A stretch of DNA of 64,000 bases from Takakia lepidozioides (GCA_030704615.1 CM060733.1:34722001-34786000), one strand, 5' to 3'. Counted from the first letter of the stretch, positions 23,000 to 35,061 are shown. Notes: generated from the sequence alone by a model not told the origin. Numbers and translations are program-made.

Positions 23000-23176
23000 G
23001 TTCCGAGAATGTTTATTTGAATGTTACTTGATGTGTTCGCAAGTGAACAAATGAGTTTGAGGAACGAATGCAACAAATGGTAGATGCATGCACAATACGA
23101 TTGATGATGTGACATACACCGATAGACATACGACTTCATTTTTAAAAAAAAAATTATTATTATTATTATTTTAAAA

Positions 23177-23609
23177 TCCCTGGGGGTGATGCAAATCAAC
23201 CTTGCGTTGACGCAACCTTGATTTGAGAAATGAAAGCATCCCTATATATATATATATTTCCTCCCCTGGGGGTGATGCAAATCAACCTTGCGTTGACGCA
23301 ACCTTAATTTGAGAAATGAAAGCATCATATATATATATATATATATTTCTCCATGGGGGGTGATGCAAATCAACCTTGCGTTGACGCAACATTGATTTGA
23401 GAAATGAAAACATCATTTTTTGAAGTTTGTTTTTTTTTGTTTTTTGTTTTGTTTTTTTTTCCGTCGGGGATGATGCAAATCAACCTTGCGTTGACGCAAC
23501 ATTAATTTGAGAAATGAAAGCATCAATTTTTGAATTTGTTTTTTTTTTCTCCCTGGGGGGTGATACAAATCAACCTTGGGTTGACACAACCTTGATTTGA
23601 GAAATGAAA
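23177..23609. repeat. Five-copy tandem array with a hairpin-forming core
   Basis: Units start at about 23177, 23264, 23351, 23461 and 23551, spaced 87-110 bp apart. Each has a conserved 60-65-bp block: ctgggggtgatgcaaatcaa, ccttgcgttgacgcaacctt, gatttgagaaatgaaagcat. The block folds: aaatcaa pairs with ttgattt and ttgcgt with acgcaa, around tg. Spacers are (TA)n or T-rich. The array lies at the 3' end of the CACTA-like accessory ORF, so it may be a transposon subterminal repeat region. The location is seen; the role is inference. Confidence 0.9.
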
Positions 23610-24358
23610 CGACATGGGAGGACTGGATCCTCGTCACAGTGAAGGGCATCCCACTGGAAATCCAGCCTAGTGTGGGCTGCAAAAATATAGTCCACCATTG
23701 GGAAGAAGTTGTGAGCTTGGCAACAAGACCACACCACCACCTCAAAGTGTTTAAAACACTTTTGCAAAAAGTCATAACAGCGTGGTCTCAAAACTACCAT
23801 CTTCTTGCCACACATCTTCCCCACAAAATCTTTGGGAAGGGATGCAGGCCCATTAGTAGAATGAAAAGATTCACATGACAGACCATTTAAGTCCATAATT
23901 AGTAAATGTTTCCTCGCTAGTCCAGGAAGTAAACTGTCATTTGGCTTCAACATGTAAGTAGGAGAAATTAAAGCAACCTGCTTGTTTGTTTTGTCCCCGT
24001 CTGCATCTTCCTCCCCATTTAAACTCCCACATACCTGCATACCAGAATCCGGTGTGCCAGGTGGCTCTGTCACCATTGCCCCCTGGATTGCTATTGCATT
24101 TGTATGTGGCAAGGGCTGAATTTCCACATGTACCTCGCAGCTCGCCTTCCCTGTATCCTGCTGCTGCTCGGTCAAATTCAAAAGATCATCAGTGACAGGA
24201 AGACATAAGGGCTTAGAGTGAGCACCAATTACCGTCTGAAATTGGGATTCCAAACATTTTGACATTGTCACAGCAGACGTATCCATCGTAGATGTCACTG
24301 GTCCTGGGCCTGGTAGATTAATCCCCAATCTGGCCACAAATGGCTTTCTGGTACTCAA
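23572..24358 (-). CDS. FCP1/SCP-like HAD phosphatase domain in a transposon accessory ORF
   Basis: The open frame from 24358 downward has a low-complexity N-terminal half and then an NLI-interacting-factor (FCP1/SCP) phosphatase-like region. Motif I is LLIMDLNGLSCES. Then come VVLRPRCYDFLQKCFKHFEV, VVWSCCQAHNFFPMVDYIF and LDFQWDALHCDED. These HAD enzymes normally dephosphorylate phosphoserine, using the first Asp of DxDGT as nucleophile. Here the motif is DLNGL, so the second Asp (general acid/base) is Asn and Thr is Leu, and activity is doubtful. The N-terminal part of the same ORF family (Transposase_24-like, 24830-25090) is upstream on the same strand. The last codons run into the tandem array. 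A host gene fragment is the alternative, but the context favours capture by a transposon. Confidence 0.65.
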
Positions 24359-24829
24359 TCATGCTCTGCATCTGTAATTTTAAGTCTGCCATGTCACGTC
24401 CTTGTGATTCCACCAGTTTGTCCAAGCCATCCATCCTGCCAACTACTGTAGAATATGCGAGACTTCCCTCCTGTCAATCCATGAAAACTTGCCCAAGTAT
24501 GAATCAAACAAAAAAACCTAGCATGAACAACCACTGGAAAGAAAACCCAGGCCAAAAGCCTTGAAAAAAACCCTAGCAACCTATGGTGCAGCAACCACTC
24601 TAGCAAACATGGAAAACACACTTACCCGCCTGTCACTCCCAGCTGACAACCGTGACACTGAACCCTCTTGAATTTCATATAATGTAGGAGGGCACCCTGA
24701 TAGGGTTTCCTGCAAATTAATTAACCCATGCCACAAACAAATCAATGCCACAAGTCAGTAAGCAATGTGAGGGCTGACTATATACACATAGCAATTCAAT
24801 GAGCAACAAAATATAGAGTCGTGATGATG

Positions 24830-25430
24830 CCACTTACCAAGCGTGCTTCTACCATTGTCTTCCAACCACGGCCAGTCTTGGTAGGATTCTGAATTGCACC
24901 ATTTGCCTTCTTCATGTTGGCCGACACTTTGTGGAACACCTCTGTTTGCCAGTAACTTACAAGCTTGTTCCATACCTCCTCAGATACAGTAATGGGTTTC
25001 CCCTTACCACCCAACCACGCAGTGTGTGCTTCATAACGCTAGCTCTTCATTATTCTGCCAATTGTTTGTTTTAGGTGGAAGTCTTTTAACTTGTGTGGCG
25101 TATATGAAAATAGCTTAGCGCTAGGTGATCTCTGATTTCGTATACAAGTTCATCAGGTTGGTTGTTGATGGCAAGGGAACAATCTAGCTTGCGATAAGTC
25201 TGTCCTTTAAGGGCGGCGTGCCATACATTCCGGGTCTGACCATACGGGGCTCCTTTGAGGTTCGTCACAATCACCGTAGGAGGAAGACCTGCAGCTATTC
25301 TCTCTTCCTTCACCTTGGCAGCTTCAATTTTGGCTGAGGTATTAGCCCTCCTTAAAGCATTGGTTCTATCATTATTTGAAACGGCACCCTCCCCTCCTTC
25401 AGAGACCTCCATGCGCACAGGAGAATTCAC
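24830..25430 (-). pseudogene. Transposase_24-like (En/Spm, CACTA accessory) region
   Basis: Minus-strand frames read PPTVIVTNLKGAPYGQTRNV and DCSLAINNQPDELVYEIRDH (25.3-25.1 kb). Then come YEAHTAWLGGKGKPITVSEE and VWNKLVSYWQTEVFHKVSAN, then KTGRGWKTMVEARL (25.05-24.83 kb). The W-x5-W/F and S-x-N-x-K pattern followed by GR/GW is characteristic of the plant Ptta/En/Spm accessory protein, a TNPA-like DNA-binding protein. A frame change and probable introns separate the blocks. Downstream on the same strand, ETLSGCPPTLYEIQEGSVSR (about 24.7 kb) and a coiled segment lead to the phosphatase domain. Confidence 0.65.
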
Positions 25431-26790
25431 AGCAGGATCGTGCCAAGTAGGGACTGGTGGCCAGAAGGCCGAAGACCATACTGGCCATACTGTCCATAAG
25501 TAGGAGGATATTCCAGTGGCCTGCCACCCCCATAGCTATTAGGGGGTGGCAAATATGGTGGAGGAGGATACTGGCCATACTGCCCATATGGAGGAGCACC
25601 ATATTGACCCTGACCATACTGAGTGTCAGATTGTGGGTACTAAGGCATACCATAATAAGGTGGGGTACTGGTGGCACAGAACCCAAAACGATGGGAGAGT
25701 TAGGGCCACCTCCTACGTTCTTATGGGCGCCATCTCCATTGCTAGCAGCAGGGATCGTGGATCCAGTGCGCTTGTGCTTGCCCTGAAAAGAAATCCCCCC
25801 AGTACAATGTGCGTAATTACACATACATATAGGCAACAAGCAGCAAATCGTTGAATTCAAGATAACAAACTGGAAGCACATATGATTTGTAAAGACAAGA
25901 TTACCCAAAACTCAGTATGATCTTGGGCAGTAAATCTCCCAAATTTGATTGGCCCCAATGATGTCTTCCCAGTACATTTTTGAATCCTCTTAGGTATGGG
26001 GTGTTCCTGAAATCCATAGCAAGAATTCAAATGGACAAACCTGATGGGTCCATGAGAAGTATCCCTCCAAGTTTTACTGATATTCTGGGTGCATAAATAA
26101 CCCAAGTATCTCTATAAGTAGCCATTGTAGCTTAGTACCAGGACGTTGGTTTCATGGGGCAAAGAATTTGAACACACCTGAAGTCTACATTGGCCTGACA
26201 TCATGCCTTTGGCACTTCAACTTGTCTAGTGGAAATAATTTGTGATTGTGCCTTGGGTGACCCCTGCATCGTCCAACTTCCCTGTCTTGACAACATACCC
26301 TATCTCTTCATGATCTTACCATACCCTATCTCTTCGTGATTTTACCAAAAACATACATAATTTGAATCATGGTCATTGTGAAGATCTATAACTCACAGAC
26401 GGAGAAGGTGTTCGTAGTGTAGATGATGGGCGTTTTTGTCCTGCGACATGAGCCTGGGCATGTTCTCCTCGGCTCGCCGTGGCATCCGCCGACGACGCAC
26501 TTGCCTCGCACTGGTGTGGGAGGAGTGGATCGTCCTCATCATCCTCAGAAGAGCCATCATGCAGAATCGTAGTCTTCATCATCTTTAGTCTGGCACTTTG
26601 CCTTGCAGGACTTTGATCCCCTACCTTTTTCTTTCAGAGCGCGTGGTTTGCGAGGGCGTTTCGCTCCCGCAGGCCTGCACAAACACCTCCATGACCTCCC
26701 TCTCAAACAATCACAAACAAATGCAAACATATATACCCTAATACTCTTAAGCCTACGCTGAACCACAGCCGCACCCTACCAAACTAGACA
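25431..26790 (-). pseudogene. Probable N-terminal part of the CACTA accessory ORF
   Basis: Pieces include a Pro/Gly/Tyr/Gln-rich stretch (YGQYGQYPPPPYLPPPNSYG, about 25.6-25.45 kb, frame-shifted), a block with GPIRFVHLNSCYGFQEHPIP (about 26.0 kb) and an acidic/basic low-complexity block (26.4-26.75 kb). I recognise no enzymatic domain. Same strand and order as the two previous entries suggest one transcription unit with introns; this is inference. Confidence 0.4.
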
Positions 26791-27189
26791 TGGCTGCCCA
26801 CGAATGACGGCGGACATCTCCCGCCTAATGACACACCCTCCTCAAACCTAATCGTAACTCACTGCATGTTGTTTGCCTCTCTGTTTGTACAAGTCGCAGC
26901 TATTCGCCCCCATTTGTGCTATGAAGCTTATGAGAGTTGTAGGAAGGTCAGAGGATAAGGCGAATCGCGTGTTTAGTGGGTGGATAACCAAAGTCAGGAA
27001 CTATACTCACCCATCTATTGACTGCCTGAACGTTGCTTCCACCTCCTTTATGGCAGCAATCCGGCGCTCTCGGAACTTCTCGTACTCAGTGAGAGGGACT
27101 GTCACTTCGAAGACCTTCCGCTTCATCATAGACACTCAGAAACGACACTTACAGATGCAGAAGATATATAAATAGCACATTGGCAGCTG
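26791..27189. other. Spacer between divergent CACTA ORFs; no gene recognised
   Basis: I see no coding similarity. The accessory ORF lies on the minus side and Tnp2 on the plus side. Confidence 0.35.
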
Positions 27190-29125
27190 GTGCAAAACAA
27201 GAGACAACTGTGCGTAGGATGCAAAGAGGGTAGGGGTGACGTTCAAAGTATGTACAGTGCAGGTGGCGACCGGATGCGTAGGCATAGAATAGATGACCGT
27301 CTATGGCGAATGGAAGAAGCTTATGCCATAAAGAATGGGCATACAAAAATGCTATGCAACTGTGATGAGTGTCATGGAGGAAAACTACTGTTGTTGGAAA
27401 CAGTGAGGAATCATTACATGATACACGGGAGGGATCCTCTTCTCCAACGCTGTTCTCTTCCGGCACGATCGTCACTTTCCCTTCAACACTTTAGTTTGAA
27501 TTTTGAATGCAACGATCCTCTTCTCCACATGTCGACATTTCATTGGGTGATTGTAGTCAAGAAGTCATAAACAGACGTGACTATGACTACTTCACTTCCG
27601 TTATCATTTAATTCATGCACATGTCGTGTTTTCGTTAGTCATGTGTAGTCATGTAGTCATATATGACTAACTAAGTGACTGCAACTATGACTTCAATGGC
27701 TACAAATGTCGTATTTTGATTGGGTGTTATTTATAAGATACATACGTGAATATGACTGCATCACTGCAACGTCACCGTGCCTCCATGTCATAATATGAAC
27801 AAGTGTCACATCGTTGTTGGTCCACTCACAAGATGACTATTGGGGCAAGGATGTGAATATTCAGATGATGAAGACGAAGGCCCTGCGGCACAGTGGGAGC
27901 AATGTCACAGAGAACGCAGAGGATGGTGGATTGGAGGTAGAAATCCAGCATGCATTGCAGGAAGCATTTTCTTTTGCAGATGCAAAGAGAGGACCCCATT
28001 CATGGTGGAACCAATCATTTGCCGATCATGACGATGACCTCGACAATTTCGGAGACAATGAATTTGATGAGAATGCTCACGTGCACGTTGATCCCGAGTA
28101 TGATAAACTCTTCCGACAGTCGCAATGTCCACTTTTTGAAGGGTGCTCGATCAGCCGGCTGCAAGCAACTTTGACGTTGCTGAACGCATGCACTACCCAC
28201 AGTGCACCAATGCATTTGTGGATGAGCTTCTGGGATTGTTGCGTAAGAGTTTTTTGCCTAAAGAGAATTCATTGCCGAAAACTCACTATGAAGCAAAACC
28301 ATGATTGCCAAGATGGGATTGCAGTACCATGATTCATGCCTGTGAGCGTGGTTGTGTACTCTTCCGTGGGGAGTATGAGAATGTAGACATTTGCCCAGTG
28401 TGTCGCAGTTCCCGTTACATTCCAGGTCGTGGAAGTGTGCCCAAGAAAGTATTGCGACACTTCCCTGTCATGAAACGTATGTATCGATGTAAATCGATCG
28501 CTAACCTCATGACATGGCGCGACAGACATAAGAGCCAGGATGGGTTGGTTTGACATCCAGCTGATAGCAAAGCATGGAGACACATTGACACCAAATTTGA
28601 GGATTTTGCTGCAGAGCCACGATCTGTGCGATTTGGATTGGCCTTAGACGGTGTAAATCCCTACGGAGCTCAATCCACCAGCTGGAGCACATGGCCCATT
28701 CTCTTGGTCAATTACAATCTGCCTCCGTGGTTAATGACCAAAAAGTTCTTTGTCATGTTAGCGCTACCGATTCCTGGTAAGGAGTCTGTTACCTCGGACA
28801 ACGTAGATGTTTACCTGATGCCCCTAGTGGAAGAGCTACTGGAACTATGGAGAGGGATTGCAGCCCATGATGTTTCCCGTCCTCGTGGTCGACGCGAATT
28901 CACACTCAGGGCAGTGTTGATGTGGTCAATCCATGACTACCTTGCTATGGCTTGCTCTCAGGTCAAGTGACGAAAGGTTATGCTGGTTGTCCAGCTTGAG
29001 GACCCGGGGTGATTTCACAGCAGTTACACACATGTGGGAAAACTGTTTTCCTGGGCCACCGAAGATTTCTGGCCCGCAATCATCCATATAGAAGGTCAAG
29101 AATGTTCAATGATGCTACTGAGGGG
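27190..29125 (+). pseudogene. CACTA (En/Spm) Tnp2 transposase, broken
   Basis: Blocks of the Tnp2 (Transposase_21) protein occur in order. The N-terminal part reads LLETVRNHYMIHGRDP (27.4 kb). An acidic region and LQATLTLLNACTTHS follow (28.2 kb). The zinc part reads CERGCVLFRGEYENVDICPV, CRSSRYIPGRGSVPKKVLRH (28.3-28.45 kb). The core reads GLALDGVNPYGAQSTSWSTW, VNYNLPPWLMTKKFFVMLAL, then VYLMPLVEELLELW and FTLRAVLMWSIHDY (28.6-28.94 kb). After another shift GKTVFLGHRRFLARNHPYRR (29.04-29.1 kb) marks the conserved C-terminal piece. The protein would cut CACTA termini. About 240 bp at 27571-27813 has no coding sense, and stops and frame changes occur at about 28210, 28550 and 28965. CACTA terminal repeats were not located. 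Confidence 0.85.
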
Positions 29126-29338
29126 GGCTGCTATTTTCATGAGCGGAATGAGCATGAGCGGGAAAAAAAAAAGCATGAGCGGACTATTGTGTGTCCATGG
29201 AAATAGGGTTAGGAGGCACGGAAAATAGGGTCACGTGAAGTTGGATTGTGGCACCAGTGGACTCGTCATAGCAATGAAATGCAACATTTTATTGCAAATT
29301 TTGTGGCAAGCCACATCTATACAAGTGTGCCCTAACTA
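29126..29338. other. No gene recognised
   Basis: This short stretch follows the truncated Tnp2, with an A-rich run at 29164-29171. Confidence 0.3.
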
Positions 29339-31640
29339 TCATAGCCGGAAATACACTACTCTCTCCGAGGAACTTGCCCCACCTTCTTCCTCATTCCCCC
29401 CATCCTCCGAGCTCTGTGATGCATCAGTTCCACTATGCCTCACAAAAATTTCGTCCTCTCCTTGGGGGACTGTCCACCTCACCTCCTGGGAATCTTTTGC
29501 CTTTTCTCCCCCACTTTCCTCAGCAGAATCCAAGACAAACCTACGAGCCTGACGGGCTCTAATAGCTGCTGCCTCCTCCCTCATCTTCATTTTCTTGAGG
29601 CTGGCCTCATCTAAAATCTGTTGTACACGACTAGGTTTGGAAGACCTCCTAATGGACACCGAAGCAAGCCGGGCAGCATAAGTAGGAAGGATGTAGTCCC
29701 TTTCTGGACTAGGCATGAAATCCCCCCTGGCAAAATAAGGCACGTTCCTCCTGCCCATGAACTGCGGTGTAGACGTCCCTCCTGCAGTACTTGGCATCCT
29801 ACAGTAAGAACAAATCCACTTCAAGAATGTCAATACTAGCAGAAGCAGAAAGGGTCTTTCAATGAAATAAGAGAGCGAAGAAAGGTGCCTCACAAAATCA
29901 GGAGGCAATTTACAATGCGACCACTCACTCGTAAACCGGGGGCTCCTCGGCCTCGATCCCAACTTGTTCCTCCCCCTGCTCCTTCTCGGATTCTTCCTCA
30001 TCCTCCAAGGATGTCTGTTCCTCTTTCAGCAGACGTTCAGCCGCTGCAAGTTCCGAGTTGTGGAGGGCAGTATCTGGCTCGAAGGTAAAGACATGCCTGT
30101 CGGACAACGTCCCTGCCCACATTGAAGCACCTGAGGGACAAAGCGGGCGGTTAATAGCATGCAGCATGCAATTGCAATCGGGCCAGGGGACAAACTAAGC
30201 ACGTGAAGGCTTACCCGTGCCGCATGTGAGGTCAAGAATCCGCCCTTGGACATCCGAGCACGTCTCCATGAGGGTTTGGATGAAATACTGGAGTGGGGCA
30301 TATAGTTGTAGAGGACATCGTAGGTAACATGGTCCACAGTGGCATCAACAAGACGACCGTCGTTGCGGAATTTGAACGTAGACCCTTTCTTCACAAAACA
30401 ATATGCCTCAACACCAATGTCTGCACATCCAACAAAAGAGGAATCAACTCCAGGGTCTAGTTTAGATACACCACAATATGAAGTGAATGCAATAGATTGA
30501 TAACTTACACTTTGGCCCTCTGATTGCAACCCCTGTGTATTGATGCAGAACCATTTTTTGAGGGGAGGGGGTGACACTTTTCGGTGTCCACCTTGCCACA
30601 ACATTATCTGTGGTCTTCCCTCTTGTGGCAAGGACCACCACCATCCACCGTCATCCAGGAGCATCCCCGCCCCAAACCGACTTCCAGTAGTCCTCAGTAA
30701 ACCTGTTCAGGTGGGCACACCATCCAGGCCTCTAGGAGCTTCCCATCTGGAATGTCGAGGAGAATCATATCGCAGGCTCTCTCCACCTCACCCCCCCCCC
30801 CCGAGTGCTCTTGCAATCCGTGCTCACAGCCGTGAAGAATTCCATCATGGTTTCCAAACCAGGGGTGTCTTTAGGCTCTGTACCGGCAGCCCTCTTCTTG
30901 GCTTTCCCTTTCAGTTCCTCTAGAGACTTGCTGTGTGCCACCTTCTTCGCCCTGGCAGCCAGAGCATCAAGGAAGCTCTCATTGACGCATTGGATGATGG
31001 TTGGGGGTTCTAGCTTTGGCCTGTGCGTAAACGTCACCGCCGAATACCGCCGTGTAGGCTCGCCCTCAAATGCCAACTTCCTGGCAGAGCCAGTCCCAGT
31101 CCGAACTGACTTGGGAACCCGGACGACCGGTGACTTGGTAGCAGCAGCAACAGTCGCAGGACGTTGAAGAAAGTCGTCATCGGAGTCACTCCCTTGGGGC
31201 CCCTCCTACGCCTCCTCCGGTGCCCCGGTGGTTTTTTGTTTTTTGGGGGTTACTGTACTCCCCTGTTTCCGTGTCCTTTTCTATAGTCCTTTATTCTTCT
31301 CATTCAAATTCTCATGAATACTTACCTGAGCAAGCTCTGCCGCTTTCCTGGAGTTGGCAAGCGTTTTTGCCTCCTTTGGACCCAGCGGAGGCAACGGAGC
31401 TCGGTTTCGTCAGGCCTCCGCATCCAGCTTCAATTGAAACTCGGATGGGTCGAGCGAGCCCGGCGGAAGGTCCACATATCAAGGGCAGTCGTGCAAATGT
31501 TCCAGATGCCACTCCTTCACGATAGCGTCACTGTACATGGAGTCATCCCCAGGGTTCCTCCATGCCAGGAAGAATGGTGGCTCGAAGGACAGATGACATT
31601 TCTCCAAAAGTGAGAACTTGTAGTACCTGCATTCAAGAAA
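29339..31640 (-). pseudogene. Unrecognised multi-exon coding region with stops
   Basis: Minus-strand frames with good coding character run from 31640 to 29340. They include a start-side block with EKCHLSFEPPFFLAWRNPGD (31.6 kb), two in-frame TGA codons (expected Trp, and a CGA-to-TGA type change) and a donor-like GTAAGT near 31324. A basic block has VTFTHRPKLEPPTIIQCVNE (about 31.0 kb). A middle block has SFVGCADIGVEAYCFVKKGS (30.4 kb). A C-terminal block of about 170 residues has RNVPYFARGDFMPSPERDYI (29.7 kb) and an acidic Ser-rich tail ending VVYFRL. I do not recognise the family. It may be another transposon accessory protein, given its neighbours. Confidence 0.45.
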
Positions 31641-31691
31641 CACACACAGAATGAGGTCCCTGAACTGGAAATTCGGGGCCCTGAACAAGAA

Positions 31692-31957
31692 ATTCGGCAC
31701 CATTTTCCCAGGTTGGGGTCGAAAAGTGCTTTCGCCACTGGGCCTGCAAATGGAAAATGGCGTCGAATTTCCGGTTTCGGTGCCAGCCACCCTAGGGACT
31801 TGGCCATTTTTGGGGCCTTGCATTGGAAATTCGGCACCATTTTCCCAGGTTGGGGCCGAAAATGGCTAAGTCCCATAACTGACTTGGCCCTGAAGTGGAA
31901 AAATGGCGCCGAATTTCCGGTTTCGGTGCCAGCCACCCTAGGGACTTGGCCATTTTC
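31692..31957. repeat. Two-copy tandem repeat, 137-bp period
   Basis: Copies at 31692-31810 and 31829-31957 share attcggcaccattttcccag, gttgggg, tcgaatttccggtttcggtg and ccagccaccctagggacttg. The middle segment differs between copies. Confidence 0.9.
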
Positions 31958-33291
31958 GACTCTGCTAGAGGTATGATTAACTGCAGAAAATCTAGTGGTT
32001 CAGAATCCTTTGATAATTAAGCCACTCTTAATTAGATCCTTGTGGTTTGGTGTTTAGGCGGCTGGAAAACAACAAACTAACAGGGAGCATTCCGGAGCAG
32101 CTGAATCAATTGACAAATCTCCAACAACTGTGAGTTCTTTGTCATGAGCTATCAGATGAGATTCTCCCGAAAGTACCTCTTTGCTCCGGGCTATTGTCTA
32201 CAAAATGTTATTGGCGAGTAATATGCGTTGAGGATCAGGAACTGAAAGTAAAAGTTGCGACTTACATCACCTTTTGTCTTGGGATTCTGACTATTTTGAA
32301 CTTCTAGCTGAACATATGTCTACTTCATCGGGTGCCCATTTCAATCTTGAAGATCCCCGGAAGATTCTGCAGTCTCCCTCAATGATTCGGCTGCCTATAT
32401 AATTCGGAAATCAATTTGGCACAGTATGCTTGAGCAGCTTCCTAATTAATTTGGAAATGATATCCAGGTTCCTCTCCAGCATATGTAGTTTGTGGCTGCT
32501 TCGGACATGAAAAAAAGAGAAATTAGGAAACAAACGATACTTTGTAACCTCTGCTGGAAGCTCAAAGAGCTAATGGGACAAGTGAAAGCATGAAACAAGA
32601 AAGAGAGCGGGCCTCTAGATACAACTAAACTGATGGATTGTCTAAGGGTCATAAAACGCCTCATGCACATGCTGCTAAGAATTCATATTCTCAAAATGAG
32701 ACACCTAAGCTACAGTGCCGGTTAGACAATAGTATCTCCCACGGACCACATTGTAGTAAGTTGAACTTTTTCCGAAGCAAGGGCTGAGCAAGGGTACAGA
32801 TGAGTTTATGGTGTGTTCTTCGGTGACCCTTCTGCTAAGATCTGATAAACATGTAAGGTGCCTGTTGGATGGTGGACAGATTTTTGCAAAACAACAACCT
32901 GAGTGGAGACATTCCCCAAGCTCTTATCAACAAAAGCAACTTGAAGTTGGAGTAAATTTTTCCACCGGTCATGTTCCCTGGTGTCGAATTTCAGTTTTCA
33001 ATGTTTCAATACTTCCTAATAGATTCCCGTTTTGAACCTTTGATTTGTAGTAGTTGCAGCAGACCAGTTATTGCCTTCTCTATGCAGACCCTTTGATGTC
33101 AAGCCTGTGGTTTGTTGGACAGGTGTCGTAACAAAGCTAATTGTTGGCTAGATTGTGTATCTTAAGGCCTCGCTTTTCTCGATGGGTTTTGATAGAGTAC
33201 TAATTGCTTGTACAATTTTCACGAGTAGGAGCAAGGTAATCACTAATAGAAGATGTTTCTATAATTCTAAGATGTTTGTTATTGAAACATC

Positions 33292-33332
33292 ATCTATCTA
33301 TCTATCTATCTATAGATCTATCATCTATCTAT
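33292..33332. repeat. (ATCT)n microsatellite
   Basis: A run of atct/tatc tetranucleotides lies in an intron of the receptor kinase. Confidence 0.9.
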
Positions 33333-33417
33333 TCATCACATGTATCTTAGAATAGAAACATCATCATATGTTTGATATTGCAGATCTTTCTTAACGCCCC
33401 CTTACAAAGTCCAGGAA

Positions 33418-33900
33418 GCCTCTGAATCTGGCCGAGTAGTCCCTCGATCTATGAAGTAGTTTCCAGAACTGTTAGTAGCCCTAAAGATCAGATTTATGCT
33501 CTTGTCCCAGGCTTGTCCCTTGCTGGTCAAGAGCATATGTGTAGACCCACTACAGACTAGATCGTTATCCAAAGACAGTTAAGTGCTGTGAGCTGCTTAG
33601 AACGAGAACAAGGCAATGATCTATATATCGCTTGGAAAATTTAGTTTAGAAACTTGACGGTTTGCGCCTGTTCTATTATTGCAGATCGTTCTAATAAGGG
33701 TTTGAGGCGGTGTCTGGATGTTTAGATCTCTCTAAGAAATCTTTGAGCTGTCCTGGAAAAGAATGTTTCCCAAAGTGAGTAAAGAAAACTTGGCCCTCCA
33801 GGAGAACACCCTGCAGCAGGAACGGCCGAAGCCGTGGGTTAAGTCATTGTTTTCATGTGGGTGCAGGACCTTCGGGAATCTACTCCTGTGTACGACGTCC
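33418..33900 (+). repeat. RLK pre-transmembrane segment in its native context (copy 3 of 3)
   Basis: This is homologous to 2753-3176 and 38500-38922 but more diverged and longer. It runs into the transmembrane exon here, so this is the likely parental context. Confidence 0.85.
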
Positions 33901-35061
33901 CAGCCGTGCCCCGCACTCCGCCCCGCATCCCCAGGGAAAAAGAGCAACCTGGGCATCATTATCGGTTGTGTCATTGCAGGGGCCATAGTAGTAGCCGGCG
34001 CAGTTACAGGATTGATATACTGGCGCTGCTGCTGTGTCGGCCAACAATCGAGCCCCAAGCGTGAAAACAAGCTGCCAGGGTCTGTATATGTGAACTCTCT
34101 GAAGTTCTGAGATGTAGCAGATCAGATCCGATCCGAGTAAACACTAGTTCTCCGACCTAGTTTCAAAGAGCTATCGCGCTCAGTCAGCCAGCTATTATTC
34201 AGAGACTACATTAAAGTGCACTGTATGGTATGCTGCATGCTAGCAGATGTCCACTTTTTGTGACATCGAATGGAAGGTTAAATGCCGTTCAATTCCTGAT
34301 GGTGACTCCCGGCAGTTCATATTAGTTCTTCAGACGTATGAACTTTCGGAGGAAATCTGTTTTCAGCCTGCGAGATGAGGCTTAGATAGTCACCTATTGA
34401 ATGCGTGTAGTGGTTCACTAAAATTGGAACATACATGACACAAAACTCCACACAGAAAACAGTGAATAGTGCAATGAAGAAAAGTACTATAGAGCCAAGT
34501 AATACAATACTGGACCTTCCTCTGTCACTTGACGCACCACTTAACACTTGCTGCTGACAAAGCTGGAACCCTGCAGCAGGCTTGCTTAACACTAAGGACC
34601 TGTGTAGGCTGGCTAACATATAACAATCAAGAGAGATGGAGATCGCTCCGCACCAGCACCTGTATGTCTGCAGGACTGCTTCTCCCATCCTGTCTCATAG
34701 TATTGCTGATTTATAGGAGTCCTAGTTAAATCACCGCTAGTAGGTGGTGCCCTCCTATTAAGCTGGCACTGATCTAGAGAGCAGATCTAGAGAGAGCAGT
34801 GACGTGTTGGTGTTGCCGAGAATAGGCCATTCAACTGCATAACCTGCTGAAAGTCACGTCTTCATGAGTCTAGTTAGACTTTTTGCTCTGAATGGACTCT
34901 GAATGGACTATTAGTCATAAAATATGTACTTGTTACTATGCGCAAGAACAAACCACAGCTATAGTTTCTGAATCTAGATCCATTTTGATTAAAGTCGGAA
35001 ATCCCTTGAGAGTACACAAAGTTGTTCAGGATAATATGAGTCAGGACATCTTCAATAATTA

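Larger units (their letters stand above)
32058..34110 (+). pseudogene. LRR and transmembrane exons of a receptor-like kinase
   Basis: Two LRR exons of exactly 72 bp lie at 32058-32129 (RLENNKLTGSIPEQLNQLTN) and 32880-32951 (FLQNNNLSGDIPQALINKSN), each bounded by AG and GT. The 72-bp, one-repeat exon is characteristic of plant malectin/LRR-I type kinases. The transmembrane exon from about 33867 reads SNLGIIIGCVIAGAIVVAGA, continuing to YWRCCC (single-pass helix with a Cys/Arg stop-transfer). No malectin-like exons lie upstream in the window; an orphan ectodomain lies at 41.6-43.8 kb instead. The kinase exons begin at about 35062. Because the kinase is damaged, I class the whole gene as a pseudogene. 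Confidence 0.8.

Noticed and set aside
23177-23609. CRISPR-like array
   Set aside because: The units are long, the spacers are simple AT repeats, there are no cas genes and the context is a plant nuclear genome.
26791-29338. CACTA terminal inverted repeats
   Set aside because: Scattered cacta words were seen but no paired termini with TSDs.
33292-33332. Functional regulatory repeat
   Set aside because: A plain ATCT microsatellite inside an intron.
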